Origin: Neiella holothuriorum
GTDB lineage: Bacteria > Pseudomonadota > Gammaproteobacteria > Enterobacterales > Neiellaceae
Length of the DNA stretch: 64,000 bases
Direction: 5' to 3'
Assembly (NCBI RefSeq): GCF_019457915.1
Contig: NZ_JAHZSS010000007.1
Coordinates: 62,001-126,000 of the forward strand
Part shown: in pieces, positions 1 through 9,685 of the stretch
Numbering within the stretch: the first letter of the stretch is position 1
Layout: every line of letters starts with the position of its first letter
Position numbers and translations under genes: made by a program
Notes under the pieces: generated by a model
The model's input: only the letters and a program-made list of their open reading frames with translations
Told to the model about the DNA's origin: nothing
Databases searched by the model: none

Positions 1-1
1 C

Positions 2-382
2 AACGTAAAAGTGCCCACTATTCGTTACTATGAACAGCAGCAACTTATTGCTGCCGTAGGCCGCTCAGAGGGGAATCAACGCCAATATTCTGAACAAGAG
101 TTACAGCAGTTGAAATTCATAAAACATGCGAGGGATCTGGGGTTCTCTCTAAATGACGTACGCACTCTCATTTCACTTGATCACCAGCCAAATGCTTCTT
201 GCGAAAACGCACACTCAATAGCAGCTAAACATTTGGAATCCGTTCGCTGTCGCTTAGCACGTTTGAAGCGGCTAGAGGATGAACTGGAGCGAATTGTTTC
301 GCAGAGTGATAGCGGCTTGAATGATCAATGTTCGGTTATTAAAGCACTTGCTGACCATTCACAGTGCGAGAGTGAACACTAA
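2..382 (+). CDS. MerR-family metal-responsive regulator (5' truncated by window)
   Basis: The reading frame is open from the first complete codon and starts within the MerR DNA-binding domain (NVKVPTIRYYEQ), so about a dozen N-terminal residues lie before the window. The winged HTH is followed by a dimerisation helix and a C-terminal metal-binding part with Cys residues (SCENAH, QCSVIKAL, HSQC). The QCSVIKAL segment resembles the ZntR/CadR/PbrR branch rather than CueR, so a divalent-metal sensor is likely. It is convergent with the czc operon on the other strand, and so is the probable regulator of that efflux system by context. Metal specificity is inferred, not shown. Confidence 0.85.
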   Translation, partial: NVKVPTIRYYEQQQLIAAVGRSEGNQRQYSEQELQQLKFIKHARDLGFSLNDVRTLISLDHQPNASCENAHSIAAKHLESVRCRLARLKRLEDELERIVSQSDSGLNDQCSVIKALADHSQCESEH

Positions 383-396
383 GACTTAATCAAAGG

Positions 397-431
397 GTAG
401 CCTACCGCTTCGAGCTGAAGCGGTAGGCTAC
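397..431. terminator. Bidirectional hairpin between merR-type gene and czcA
   Basis: A perfect 15-bp inverted repeat (397-411 with 417-431, 5-nt loop GAGCT) fills the 53-bp gap between two convergent genes. The T tracts are weak on both sides, so it may end both transcripts without being a textbook intrinsic terminator. Confidence 0.6.
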
Positions 432-435
432 TTAG

Positions 436-3400
436 TTATGAAGTTTCCTGTAATTTTCCTTTTGAAAACCAAGCAAATAGCACTGGTAGTACAAAGAGTG
501 TTAACAGCGTTGCTGTTACCAACCCTCCGACAATAACGGTAGCCAGTGGTTTTTGGATCTCAGCGCCAACACCATTTGAGAGTAACATCGGGATGAGCCC
601 CAGTGCCGAGGTCATTGCGGTCATTAGTACCGGCCTGAGCCTTGAGAGCGCACCATCAAACACGGCGCTTTCAACAGGTGAACCATCTTTAATGCGTTGA
701 TTGATGCTTTCAACCATCACTACACCGTTCAACACCGCGACGCCAAAAAGCGTAATGAAGCCAACAGAACTTGGCACTGATAAGTATTGGCCAGATAGCC
801 ACAAAGCGAACACGCCACCAATTACAGCTAATGGAACATTCACAAGGATCAACATCGCCTGCCCAACGGAAGCAAACGTGAAATACAATAGCAGTGCAAT
901 TAAACCAAGAGATAGCGGCACAACGAGTGACAACCGTTGCTGTGCCCGCTGCTGGTTTTCGTACTGCCCCCCGATATCCACTGAATAGCCAGGAGGTAAA
1001 TCAACCTTCTTGGCAATCGCCTCCTGAATATCAGCCACCACACTGCCCATATCTCTGCCATGGACGTTGGCTTGAACAACGACCCTGCGTTGAACATCAT
1101 CCCGGCGTACTTGCGGTGGACCAGACTCTACCGACACCTCTGCTACATCCCCCAAGCGAACCCATGCACCAGAAGGAGAGCGTAAACGAAGCTCAGCGAT
1201 TTGTTCTCTGTCTTGGCGGAACGACTCAGCTATTCGCACATAGATGTCATAGCGTTCGTTACCGTTAATGATCTGTCCCGCACTTACCCCTCCCATTCCG
1301 TCACGAACCAATGACATGACATCTTCAACATTTAAGCCATATCGGGAAAGAGCACGACGATTAGGTTTCACTACCAATTGAGATTCGCCAGCGATTTGCT
1401 CCATGGCGACATCACGCGCACCAGCTACATCCTTTACTGCGGACTCTATCGCTTGCCCTTTCTGCGCCAAAACAGTTAGATCAGGCCCAAACAGTTTAAT
1501 TGCAAGCTGAGCTTTAACCCCGGAGAGTAGCTCATCGACCCGAGTTGCAATAGGCTGAGAGAAATTGAATAGCAGGCCCGGATGCTGCTCAAGCTTATGC
1601 TCCATAAGCTCTTGCAACTTGTAGCGGCTATTTGCACTTGTCCATTCAGCAACGGGCTTTAAGCCAATATAAATTTCTATGTTGTTAACAGGCTCAGGAT
1701 CGCCACCAATTTCCGCCCGGCCAATACGAGACATGGCATAGGTTACTTCGGGAAATTGCATCAAGATAGCTTCGAGCTTAGGCGCAACTTCTAGTGCTGT
1801 ATTTAGGCTGGAAGATGGAGCCAATGTAACGCGTAGATTAATCGTTCCTTCTTCAAGCTCGGGTACAAACTCGGTCCCCAGGCGTGGGACTACAATCGCC
1901 GTCCCAATGACCAGTAAAACAGCGACACCGACTACAACCCGACTGTGATTCAGGCTCCAGCGAAGTCCTGCTCTATATGCTCGCTCAAGAGGCTGAAGCA
2001 CAAAGCTTTGCCGTGCTCTGATACCATTTCTGAACAGATATGTCGCAAGCGCAGGTACGATCAACAAAGCGACCACCACCGCAGCTAGCATTGCTAACAT
2101 GATACTCACGGCCATGGGTTGAAACAGTTTTGCTTCCACTCCCTCGAAGCTAAATAGAGGCATGAATACAACCAGAATAATTGCGGTTGCAAAAAAGATA
2201 GGTCGCGCCACTTCCCGACCTGCGAGCTGAAGCCTAAGAGCAATGCTACTTTTGTTCGGAATACCACTCCTAAGAACGCTGGCCGAGTTTCCTGCTCTGG
2301 CAGAGCTCTGTTCATCATGTTCAGCATCAGGGTGACTTAAGTGCTTAAACATGTTTTCTACCATCACCACCGAGCCATCAACGAGCATACCAATCGCAAC
2401 GGCGATACCTCCCAATGACATCAGATTAGCCGAGAGACCAAACCACGCCATCACCATTAGGGCGATACCAATGGAAATGGGAATGGAAAGCAAAACCAGC
2501 AATGTTGCTCTGAGGTTCATCAGAAACAGTGCCAATATCACCACGATCAGCGCGAAGGCCAGTAACAGCGCATTGACTACTGTCTGCACCGCTTGCGAAA
2601 TCAGATCAGCCTGATCATAGAAAGCTTCAAAGTGAACCCCTTCTGGCAATGCTTGATTAATACGCTCAACCCTGTTGTTGATCCCATCAATGGTTGCTTT
2701 GGTATTTGCTCCCATACGCTTAAGAACGATGCCAGAGACAACCTCGCCAAGGGGATCGATAGTGCCATCTTCGGCCTTTCGGCTCATGGTTACCGCACCT
2801 TGACGGATCTCCCCTCCCAACGAGACATCAGCAACGTTGGCAACAGTGACAGTAACACCGTCAATAGTTCTGACTGGAACCTGCCCAAGTTGCTCCAGCC
2901 CAAGATCACCCGAGGCTACCCAGCCAGTTCCTCTGATCACGAGTTGTTCTTGGCCTCTATTCATATACCAACCGCCAACATTGGTATTATTTCGTTCCAG
3001 AGCAGCAATTACATCGTTTTGAGAGAGCTCGTATGCCAATAATAGCGAAGGATTTAGGTTGACTTGATACTGGCGAACCTCACCACCGAATGAGAGCACA
3101 TCGGTCACCCCTTCTGCTGGAATAAGCAGCAGCTTCACAACCCAATCATTAAGGCTCCGTAAGGCCATTGCATCAAATCCAGAATCGGGTTCAGCGACCA
3201 AAAGGTACTGATAGACCTGACCCAAACCTGACGTATTCGGCCCCATTTCTGGCGTACCTACGCCCTCAGGAATGAGCTCTTTAGCAGCTTGAAGCCTTTC
3301 AAACACCAATTGTCGGGCAAAGTATATGTCGGTGCCTTCTTCGAATACGACAGTCACACCCGACAAGCCTGTCTTTGATATAGAGCGTACTTCCTTCACA

Positions 3401-3633
3401 TCGGGTAGCGCATACATAACCGCTTCAATCGGATAGGTAATAAGCTGCTCAACCTCTTCGGCAGCGAGCCCAGGTGCTTCGGTATTCACTGATACCTGAA
3501 CATTGGTGACGTCAGGGAATGCGTCCAAATTTAGTTTAGGGATCAGAAACGTAGAACTAACAATAATGACAATGAGGGCTATCAGTACCAACAACCTGTT
3601 GGCCACAGCCCAATCAATAATTCGATTAAACAT
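436..3633 (-). CDS. czcA: CzcA-type heavy-metal RND efflux pump
   Basis: The 1065-aa inner-membrane proton/metal antiporter is the usual length for HME-RND pumps. It starts with a transmembrane helix (about residues 10-30) and carries the proton-relay motif VDGSVVMVEN in TM4 (about residues 412-425). The second TM bundle is near the C terminus. The three methionines that define Cu/Ag pumps of the CusA type are absent at the matching sites (LRVTLAPSSS, NNIEIYIGLKP, ATRVDELLSG), in contrast to the second RND pump in this window. This points to divalent cations such as Zn, Co, Cd or Ni. It is the last gene of an operon with the adaptor (15-bp gap) and the outer-membrane channel. Confidence 0.92.
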   Translation of the reverse strand: MFNRIIDWAVANRLLVLIALIVIIVSSTFLIPKLNLDAFPDVTNVQVSVNTEAPGLAAEEVEQLITYPIEAVMYALPDVKEVRSISKTGLSGVTVVFEEGTDIYFARQLVFERLQAAKELIPEGVGTPEMGPNTSGLGQVYQYLLVAEPDSGFDAMALRSLNDWVVKLLLIPAEGVTDVLSFGGEVRQYQVNLNPSLLLAYELSQNDVIAALERNNTNVGGWYMNRGQEQLVIRGTGWVASGDLGLEQLGQVPVRTIDGVTVTVANVADVSLGGEIRQGAVTMSRKAEDGTIDPLGEVVSGIVLKRMGANTKATIDGINNRVERINQALPEGVHFEAFYDQADLISQAVQTVVNALLLAFALIVVILALFLMNLRATLLVLLSIPISIGIALMVMAWFGLSANLMSLGGIAVAIGMLVDGSVVMVENMFKHLSHPDAEHDEQSSARAGNSASVLRSGIPNKSSIALRLQLAGREVARPIFFATAIILVVFMPLFSFEGVEAKLFQPMAVSIMLAMLAAVVVALLIVPALATYLFRNGIRARQSFVLQPLERAYRAGLRWSLNHSRVVVGVAVLLVIGTAIVVPRLGTEFVPELEEGTINLRVTLAPSSSLNTALEVAPKLEAILMQFPEVTYAMSRIGRAEIGGDPEPVNNIEIYIGLKPVAEWTSANSRYKLQELMEHKLEQHPGLLFNFSQPIATRVDELLSGVKAQLAIKLFGPDLTVLAQKGQAIESAVKDVAGARDVAMEQIAGESQLVVKPNRRALSRYGLNVEDVMSLVRDGMGGVSAGQIINGNERYDIYVRIAESFRQDREQIAELRLRSPSGAWVRLGDVAEVSVESGPPQVRRDDVQRRVVVQANVHGRDMGSVVADIQEAIAKKVDLPPGYSVDIGGQYENQQRAQQRLSLVVPLSLGLIALLLYFTFASVGQAMLILVNVPLAVIGGVFALWLSGQYLSVPSSVGFITLFGVAVLNGVVMVESINQRIKDGSPVESAVFDGALSRLRPVLMTAMTSALGLIPMLLSNGVGAEIQKPLATVIVGGLVTATLLTLFVLPVLFAWFSKGKLQETS

Positions 3634-3648
3634 CGGGACTCCAGTTAC

Positions 3649-4911
3649 TTAGTGGTTGTGGGGGTCAAAACCGCCCTTGGCGATCTGTGAAGCAACGAAA
3701 AATGCTCCCTTAGTCACAACCCGCGCTCCCGGTTTCATTCCCCGAATTTCGCGAACTTGCCCATAGGAATCTCCCAACTTGACTTCCATAGGAATAAATT
3801 CCCCTGGATGATCTTCAACGAAAACAGTCCAATCACCATGTTCATCTCGAATCAACGCCGACTCTGGTACTGCAATTACTGAATGTTTAGTGCGAAAGTT
3901 AAAGAACACTTCAGCAAATTGACCTGGGTGAAGTTGATGAGCAGCATTATCAACGACCAGCCGCACGAGGCGTGTACGCGTAACCGGGTCGATGGTATGG
4001 GCTTCTTGAGATACAATGGCTTCTAAGCTTTTACCTGCGCTTACCACTTCGGCTTTTGAGCCAGCTTCCAATGACATATCCAAGTTTGGTGATAAGTGAG
4101 CCTCTACCCAGAGCTGCTTTTCATCGGCAATTAGGATGAGGGGCTCGCCTGAGTCAATACGTTGCCCTTGTTCAAATTCATCGGATAGTACCGAGCCATC
4201 GATTTCAGCTCTCAATGTATACTCACCCAAAGATGGTGCGCTCTGCTTTTTCAAGCTTTCTAAATCACTGAACGACAACCCATACGCCAGCAAGGTCGCT
4301 TGAGCCGCTTCAAGGTTCGACTTTGCTTCAACATAGCGTTGAGCGCCAACCGTTTGTTGGCCCAACGATTTGACTCTTTGCCATTCAGGCCATGCGGTAC
4401 GAAACTGAGATTGAGCTATGGCGACACTTTCGCTAAAGAGCGTGACTAGCTTTTGTCCTTTTTCAATATGCTCCCCCAGAGTTACATGGCGACTTAAAAC
4501 AACAGAAGGAACGCGAGGTGAGACTCGATAACTTGTGTAGCCATTGGTTAGGATCTCTCCGGGAGCATACAGCTGATAATCAATTTGTTGGAATTGAAGT
4601 GGCTCGACAACAATATCAGCAAGAGCCATTTGCTCTGGGCGAAGTGTTACCGCACCGTCAGCATCATGCTCGTTGCCTACAGTGTGTGGCTCGTCTCCAA
4701 TCTTATGGTCGTCGTGCTCGTCGTGTGCATGTTCACTATGGTCATGCTGACCATGCTCCTCATTATGTTCCTCTTCATGCTCATGAGATTCTTGATGAGG
4801 TTCGTGGCTATCAGTTCCTGAGGCTACATGAGCATGCTCTGTCACAGATGCCAATGTAGCCGACGAACTGAGCAATCCGGCAATTAAAATAGTCATAAAT
4901 TTCATGTTCAT
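3649..4911 (-). CDS. czcB: CzcB-type periplasmic adaptor (membrane fusion protein)
   Basis: The 420-aa protein begins with a signal peptide (MNMKFMTILIAGLL...ATLA). Residues about 25-80 are an unusually dense His/Asp/Glu stretch (for example HDHSEHAHDEHDDH), which should bind divalent metal in the periplasm. The rest has the barrel-sandwich and helical hairpin layout of RND adaptors, ending in AKGGFDPHNH. It links CzcA to CzcC. It lies 16 bp downstream of czcC and 15 bp upstream of czcA in one operon. The family is clear; metal identity is inferred. Confidence 0.9.
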   Translation of the reverse strand: MNMKFMTILIAGLLSSSATLASVTEHAHVASGTDSHEPHQESHEHEEEHNEEHGQHDHSEHAHDEHDDHKIGDEPHTVGNEHDADGAVTLRPEQMALADIVVEPLQFQQIDYQLYAPGEILTNGYTSYRVSPRVPSVVLSRHVTLGEHIEKGQKLVTLFSESVAIAQSQFRTAWPEWQRVKSLGQQTVGAQRYVEAKSNLEAAQATLLAYGLSFSDLESLKKQSAPSLGEYTLRAEIDGSVLSDEFEQGQRIDSGEPLILIADEKQLWVEAHLSPNLDMSLEAGSKAEVVSAGKSLEAIVSQEAHTIDPVTRTRLVRLVVDNAAHQLHPGQFAEVFFNFRTKHSVIAVPESALIRDEHGDWTVFVEDHPGEFIPMEVKLGDSYGQVREIRGMKPGARVVTKGAFFVASQIAKGGFDPHNH

Positions 4912-4927
4912 TGATACCGTCCTACGC

Positions 4928-6169
4928 TTAGTTCATCGGTTGAATGAGAGTGGCCAATTGCCCGGATTGGTAGAGTGCTTCTGTTAATGCAAGCAATGCT
5001 TGTTTTTCAAGCTCGATACCTGCCAATAGACTCTCTGTGCGCTGGTTTAAAGCTAATAAATAATTGGGGGTTGAGAGGTCGCCACTTTTCCATTGACGCT
5101 CTAACAGTTGTTCGCTGTTGTTGACTCTATTGCCTAGTAGAGACTGCCAAGAGTTAAGGTGGTACTCATATCGTTGCCAACTGCTACGTGCAGCCCGCCA
5201 ATTAACTCGCTGTTTACGAAAGGTCGCTATCCATTGCGCTTCAGCTTCAAGTTCTAGGCTTTGTGCCTCACGACTCTCTGCATCAAAGTTATTTCGCACA
5301 TGAAGTGGAACGGATACTGTGAGCCCAACTAAGCTATCGCCACCATCCCGGCCAGCATTTATGCCAAATGTGGGATCGGGTTTCGCCGCCCGACGAACAG
5401 ATTCAGCATGCTCTATTTTTGAACGCCACATTGCTTCAGAGCTTGCGACCAGTGGGTATTGACTAAGATTTTCGTCGGTAGCTTCGACAATTGAGGATGG
5501 CCAAAAGTCGTCGGGAAGACCACCTCTTGATTGTGACCATTCGGGCAGAAGCTCCTGAAGTTGAACCTCGGCCCGAACCAAGTTTGCCTCAATATCTGCG
5601 ACTTGGGCGATTTGCTGCGATAACGACAACAATGTTAGCTGCGCATCAACAGCCCCGATATCGCCAGTCTTTTGCTGAGCATCGACCAATTGAAGTAATG
5701 AAGTGAGCTGCACCTTCTGTGATTGAGCAATATCGGCAGCCTGGCTCGCGGTTTTCCATTCAACTAAGGCCGCAACAACCTCCGCAGTTTTATTCAGTAC
5801 TTGCTGCTTGTACATGTGCATAGCCGCTGTTTTTAGGTATGCGGCCTGCTTGGTATTCACCGACCTTCTATCCCAAAGGTCAATAGTTTGCTCTAAACCC
5901 ACCACATAATTGTTTTCATCGCCATTGCGATCCGCCCCAACAGACAGTGCGGGGTTGTAAATAGGCTGACCCATTGCTTCAGCATTGGCATTCACCCCCT
6001 GCCAACGCTCCTTTGCTTCAAGTACATCAGGGTGCTGATTAATCTGCGTGGCTAACCAGCTATTCCAGTCGCCAGCTAGTGCTTGTGATTGAAGAAATGA
6101 GGCACAGACTACGCCAAGCGGAAAGCACCTTATTGCGCCAGTCAGGCGCTTCAAAAAAAGATTTGTCAT
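4928..6169 (-). CDS. czcC: CzcC-type outer-membrane efflux channel (TolC family)
   Basis: This is a TolC-family protein with two repeats of long amphipathic helices (for example ASQAADIAQSQKVQLTSLL and NNSEQLLERQWKSGDLS), as expected of the trimeric outer-membrane tunnel of an RND system. The frame is open to a TTG at 6181, but the ATG at 6169 (MTNLFLKRLTG) gives a normal signal peptide ending at QALA, so I chose it; the length is then 413 aa. It is the second gene of the czcI-like/C/B/A operon. Confidence 0.88.
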   Translation of the reverse strand: MTNLFLKRLTGAIRCFPLGVVCASFLQSQALAGDWNSWLATQINQHPDVLEAKERWQGVNANAEAMGQPIYNPALSVGADRNGDENNYVVGLEQTIDLWDRRSVNTKQAAYLKTAAMHMYKQQVLNKTAEVVAALVEWKTASQAADIAQSQKVQLTSLLQLVDAQQKTGDIGAVDAQLTLLSLSQQIAQVADIEANLVRAEVQLQELLPEWSQSRGGLPDDFWPSSIVEATDENLSQYPLVASSEAMWRSKIEHAESVRRAAKPDPTFGINAGRDGGDSLVGLTVSVPLHVRNNFDAESREAQSLELEAEAQWIATFRKQRVNWRAARSSWQRYEYHLNSWQSLLGNRVNNSEQLLERQWKSGDLSTPNYLLALNQRTESLLAGIELEKQALLALTEALYQSGQLATLIQPMN

Positions 6170-6247
6170 TGTTTCGACCAAACATTGAATATCGTTAGAT
6201 ACACAGAGGCACGTTGCCTCTGCGAGCTTAAAAAATGAAAGAGTCGA

Positions 6248-6616
6248 TTACGCTATTGGAGGACGGAACAACGGGATAGGTAAGTAATTTGTTTGGCTAG
6301 GCAAAAAATCGACAGGCGTTTCCACTGAGGGTAGATACGGGGCTGTAGGAATAAGAACAACAAGAGCTGCTGATGTATGGCCGTGGCAATGTCCACATTG
6401 GTGGCAATCATTTGCGGGTTGATCGATGTTTTCGGCATGGGAGGCTGTTTCAATATGTCCAACTGAAACACCAGCACCCTCGGCATGTTGATGAGAATGG
6501 TTTGTTTGGTAGTGTTCTAAATCTGATTGATGCGGCTCATAAGTGTACGCAATAGCCAATCCTGATTGTAGAACAACCAGTAGAGTCAGCAGCGATACAA
6601 AAAACTTACGAAACAC
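6248..6616 (-). CDS. CzcI-like small periplasmic metal-binding protein
   Basis: This 122-aa protein has a signal peptide (MFRKFFVSLLTLLVVLQSGLA, first 20 residues), a His-rich middle (NHSHQHAEG), a CHQCGHCHGH cluster around residues 70-80 and a proline-rich end (LFRPPIA). This layout matches CzcI-like and related cation-efflux accessory proteins that precede czcC. It is the first gene of the operon and the likely site of promoter control. CzcI has been tied to regulation of czc expression; its role here is inferred. Confidence 0.65.
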   Translation of the reverse strand: MFRKFFVSLLTLLVVLQSGLAIAYTYEPHQSDLEHYQTNHSHQHAEGAGVSVGHIETASHAENIDQPANDCHQCGHCHGHTSAALVVLIPTAPYLPSVETPVDFLPSQTNYLPIPLFRPPIA

Positions 6617-6977
6617 CAGACGACAAATCCATAAACTGACCCAACAAGAGAGGTGAATTTATCAAAGCAATACTCTTTCGACAAGTTTGGAGCTTAATCT
6701 GAAGCACTTAGCTCGGATTTCCAAACTAACGTCCTCTGCTACAGATGTATCGACTTCAGGTCAATGAGCTAGCTCAACGCCTTTGGCACGTTATGGATTA
6801 GAAAAAGTATCCTTCTCACATCTTGCCCCTGAGAAGGAATGGGGCACTTCCGTGCTAGACCTGCTAGCACGTTGGTGGAGGCTTTTATTTCTTGTTTTCT
6901 TTAAGGCAAGAACAAATTGAGCCAGAAAATTTTGGTACTGTGCATCGTTTCTAAACTTGGAGTTTGTTTGAATCACT
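6617..6977. other. 361-bp intergenic region upstream of the czc operon
   Basis: The region holds the promoter side of the czcI-like gene. On the minus strand a TTGACC element near 6753-6758 could be a MerR-type -35 box, but I see no clean dyad with a 19-20 bp spacer, so I do not call an operator. An 8-bp perfect hairpin (6851-6858 with 6864-6871) lies downstream of the DUF4405 gene and may be its terminator. A 73-codon frame here has no support. Confidence 0.4.
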
Positions 6978-7304
6978 TCAACTAAAAACAACAAACGAGA
7001 CAACTGCGACAATGACCGCTATTGCCCATAGTACTGGGTTTCCCCAATTCTCATTTTTTCCGGCTAGGTATTTGGTCAACGGCTTCTTGTTAAGCACGAC
7101 ATGAAATAAAACCAAGGCAATGCTTATGAAACCCAAATACAAATGGATATCTTTGTATTGATGCTTCGTCAAACCAATCCAAGCCCACTGACTTGAGCCG
7201 GGGCCATGAGGAGCAACAAATAGGATCAGCCCAGTCACCATCAGCACAGTAAACGAGAAAGCCAAAATAACCGCCGTATATGGCCTTAAACGATTCAAAT
7301 TCAT
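6978..7304 (-). CDS. Small cytochrome b561-like membrane protein (DUF4405-like)
   Basis: The 108-aa protein has three predicted membrane helices (about residues 8-30, 52-72, 89-107). Histidines in HQYKDIH and FHVVLNKK at the helix ends suit haem or metal ligands, as in the DUF4405 / cytochrome b561-related family. Its partner and role are unknown. It lies between the czc operon and an EF-hand gene, all on the same strand, inside the metal cargo. A redox role in metal or electron handling is inference. Confidence 0.6.
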   Translation of the reverse strand: MNLNRLRPYTAVILAFSFTVLMVTGLILFVAPHGPGSSQWAWIGLTKHQYKDIHLYLGFISIALVLFHVVLNKKPLTKYLAGKNENWGNPVLWAIAVIVAVVSFVVFS

Positions 7305-7379
7305 TCTGTATCTACCCCAGTTATGGAGAACTTTATAAGTTCGCTCATCTGAATAGAGTAAAACCTAGAGCCTATGAAA

Positions 7380-7703
7380 CTAAGTCGAGCGTCGACAGGG
7401 GGGCCGAGCTAGAAACTCTTCTGCACTGATGAAACCATCTTGGTCTAAATCGTATTGCTCGAATATTTTCGAAGAGTCGGCAGCATTTCTTTGTAACTTC
7501 GCTTGACCAACTCGCCTTAATTGACGAACTGAATGAAAAGTTTCGAACTCTTCTTTGGAAATGAAACCATCGTTATTCGTATCAATGTCGATAAACTCCG
7601 GTTGTTGTTGCCTGCCACCGTAACCTCGGCTATCGACTTGCGGGGCAATAGAAATAGCGAGCATACCTACGATTATCGCAAGGGCTAACCTGTTCATTTT
7701 CAT
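7380..7703 (-). CDS. Secreted EF-hand calcium-binding protein
   Basis: This 107-aa protein has a signal peptide and two EF-hand loops: DTNNDGFISKEE (about residues 41-52) and DLDQDGFISAEE (about residues 84-95). Both have Asp/Asn at loop positions 1, 3 and 5, Gly at 6 and Glu at 12, so calcium binding is expected. It is a single small gene in the cargo. Proteins of this kind are common next to copper and PepSY genes, but no function is established. Confidence 0.75.
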   Translation of the reverse strand: MKMNRLALAIIVGMLAISIAPQVDSRGYGGRQQQPEFIDIDTNNDGFISKEEFETFHSVRQLRRVGQAKLQRNAADSSKIFEQYDLDQDGFISAEEFLARPPCRRST

Positions 7704-7855
7704 TTGCCTTACAGAGAGTACACATCTAGGTATAGAGCATAATAACCACTAACTCTGTAAGGTTTTGTAAACTCAACTGCTGATACTGCAATTACCCTGT
7801 GACTCAAGGCTCATTGCGTATAATCATCACAACCGCTGAAATGCTGTACCAAGGG

Positions 7856-9685
7856 TTATCGACCCGAACTGAAGTCATCTTTGAATATTAGCTCAGAGGG
7901 AACGCCACTATTGATGAGGATATTCTCAACCTCTATCATCATCTTACTTGGGCCACATAAATAAAATTCAGTAACCTCCCCATTTAGCCAATGTTTGATT
8001 TGCCCTAAGATGACCTGCTGAACGTAACCTTGCTTTCCCTCCCAATTACAGGAAGGACTTGACAGAGTGGGTAGATAAAAAAAGTTACCCATCTCTTCCG
8101 ATAATGTTTCGAATTCTTCATTGTAAGCAAGTTCATCTTCATTTCTTGCGCCTTGAATGAGCCAGGTTTCATGACGATCAGAACCGAGCTCAACCTGCTC
8201 CCAAATTATTGCTCTCAATGGTGCCAATCCCGACCCCGCTCCAATTAAAACTCTTCGAACCACTTCATTCTCAGACGCAAAAAAATCAGAAAATGGACCG
8301 CTTGCGATAACTTTATCCCCGACATTAAGAGCTCCCAAATAGCTGGAACCCAAGCCTGCTGCTGACTCATGAAGTTGCCACCTAACATTGAATATCAGCT
8401 TGTTATCGAGCGAGTCATAGGTTGCCAACGAATAATGCCGCACACCTCCTTGATGAGTGAATGTACCACTAGGAATCTGTTGCCAATATCTCTCATAGTG
8501 TTGAGGCAAATCCTTAGGTCTGATGAAATTTGTACCGCCAGGAATGATAAAGCTCATATACGCCCCAGCGCGGTATGGAACTCTCTTTCCTCCAGCAGCG
8601 GTAAATTTTATCTCCTTTATAAATGGTGTAACAAACTTGGTCTCCACCGTTGTTAACTCATAGGTCTGAACCTCTTGAGGGGCATCAATTTCTATCTGTT
8701 CTATGCCCGAAACAAAATGTTGGCATGCAAGCCTGTATCCTCGATTTAGTTGCTCTGGCGAGAGGAGATCTTGATCTGCCGTTGTTTGGGGAAGGTTTTT
8801 ACTCGACTTAAACTTGCATGCCCCGCATGTTCCCCCTCCGCCGCAACGAGATGGAAGAAATACTCCTGCCTCAGCCAACCCGTGCAAAATCGTATCTGCT
8901 TTGGGTAAGGCTAAATCTGAAGTCGTACCTGAAGCTAAATGCCGAACAGATAATTGCTTTCTATTTTTAGCAAGAGGGACTCTTAGCAGTCCGCTTTTAA
9001 ATAAAGCGATGAGCCAGACGATCCCTGTAACCGATAGAGTTAATGTCAATCCAGCAGCCGAAACTATGAGCCAATGATTGAAACTTCCTGAATTTCCATA
9101 ATCCATGAAGTGCAGCCTAAACATAAGATCACGCAAGCGCCGATCATCGTCAATATGGCTGATGACTCGTCCATAATTTTTATCAATGTAAACATTGGTG
9201 TGACTGGGATCATCGAATGATACCTTCCAAACAGCATTTTCTTCTCTCGGCAACTCGCGAACAGGAGGCTTTACCAAAGACACAGCAATAACATTTGCAG
9301 TTCCGGTGTAGGAACGATTTGCTATCTTTTTTACAAAAGGTTCTGTTAGAACAAAAGGCTCTCCAGAATAGGCATTGAAGAGTTGCACATAATGCTTCTG
9401 GTAACGATGTTCGGGTTTCGTATGTATAACCTGATAGTAAGGCTGCTCCAATATCCACAGTAGTTTTACGCTCTCAGCACTTTGCCCAGTTAAGTTCATC
9501 CACGGTATAAGTGGCCTTGTTTTAACTCCTTGGTGGTTAACCGAAGTTTTACTGGCATTTCCTCCCGCTACATGATGGTCGACTAGAGCAAAGTAGCCTC
9601 CGGTTCCTATCCAAATCATTATTTGGAACCCTACAGCGATAGAAACCCATTTATGTATCGACTTAGTGAAGCCAAGGAGGCTCAT
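7856..9685 (-). CDS. PepSY membrane domain fused to 2Fe-2S ferredoxin and NqrF-like flavin reductase
   Basis: The 609-aa protein has an N-terminal PepSY-type membrane part (helices at about residues 12-35 and 200-230), then a plant-type ferredoxin domain with SRCGGGGTCGACKF (three cluster cysteines) and a fourth Cys in LACQHF. A ferredoxin-reductase module follows, with the FAD motif RHYSLATY and the NAD(P)H-binding part GAGSGLAPLRAI. The order ferredoxin-FAD-NADH is that of NqrF and aromatic oxygenase reductases. It should pass electrons from NAD(P)H across the membrane, for example to reduce metal. It overlaps the upstream PepSY gene by 4 bp, so the two probably form one unit. Confidence 0.8.
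   Translation of the reverse strand: MSLLGFTKSIHKWVSIAVGFQIMIWIGTGGYFALVDHHVAGGNASKTSVNHQGVKTRPLIPWMNLTGQSAESVKLLWILEQPYYQVIHTKPEHRYQKHYVQLFNAYSGEPFVLTEPFVKKIANRSYTGTANVIAVSLVKPPVRELPREENAVWKVSFDDPSHTNVYIDKNYGRVISHIDDDRRLRDLMFRLHFMDYGNSGSFNHWLIVSAAGLTLTLSVTGIVWLIALFKSGLLRVPLAKNRKQLSVRHLASGTTSDLALPKADTILHGLAEAGVFLPSRCGGGGTCGACKFKSSKNLPQTTADQDLLSPEQLNRGYRLACQHFVSGIEQIEIDAPQEVQTYELTTVETKFVTPFIKEIKFTAAGGKRVPYRAGAYMSFIIPGGTNFIRPKDLPQHYERYWQQIPSGTFTHQGGVRHYSLATYDSLDNKLIFNVRWQLHESAAGLGSSYLGALNVGDKVIASGPFSDFFASENEVVRRVLIGAGSGLAPLRAIIWEQVELGSDRHETWLIQGARNEDELAYNEEFETLSEEMGNFFYLPTLSSPSCNWEGKQGYVQQVILGQIKHWLNGEVTEFYLCGPSKMMIEVENILINSGVPSELIFKDDFSSGR

Noticed and set aside
6791-7012. 73-codon minus-strand frame
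   Set aside because: No domain, overlaps the DUF4405 gene end in another frame, and no ribosome site is seen.
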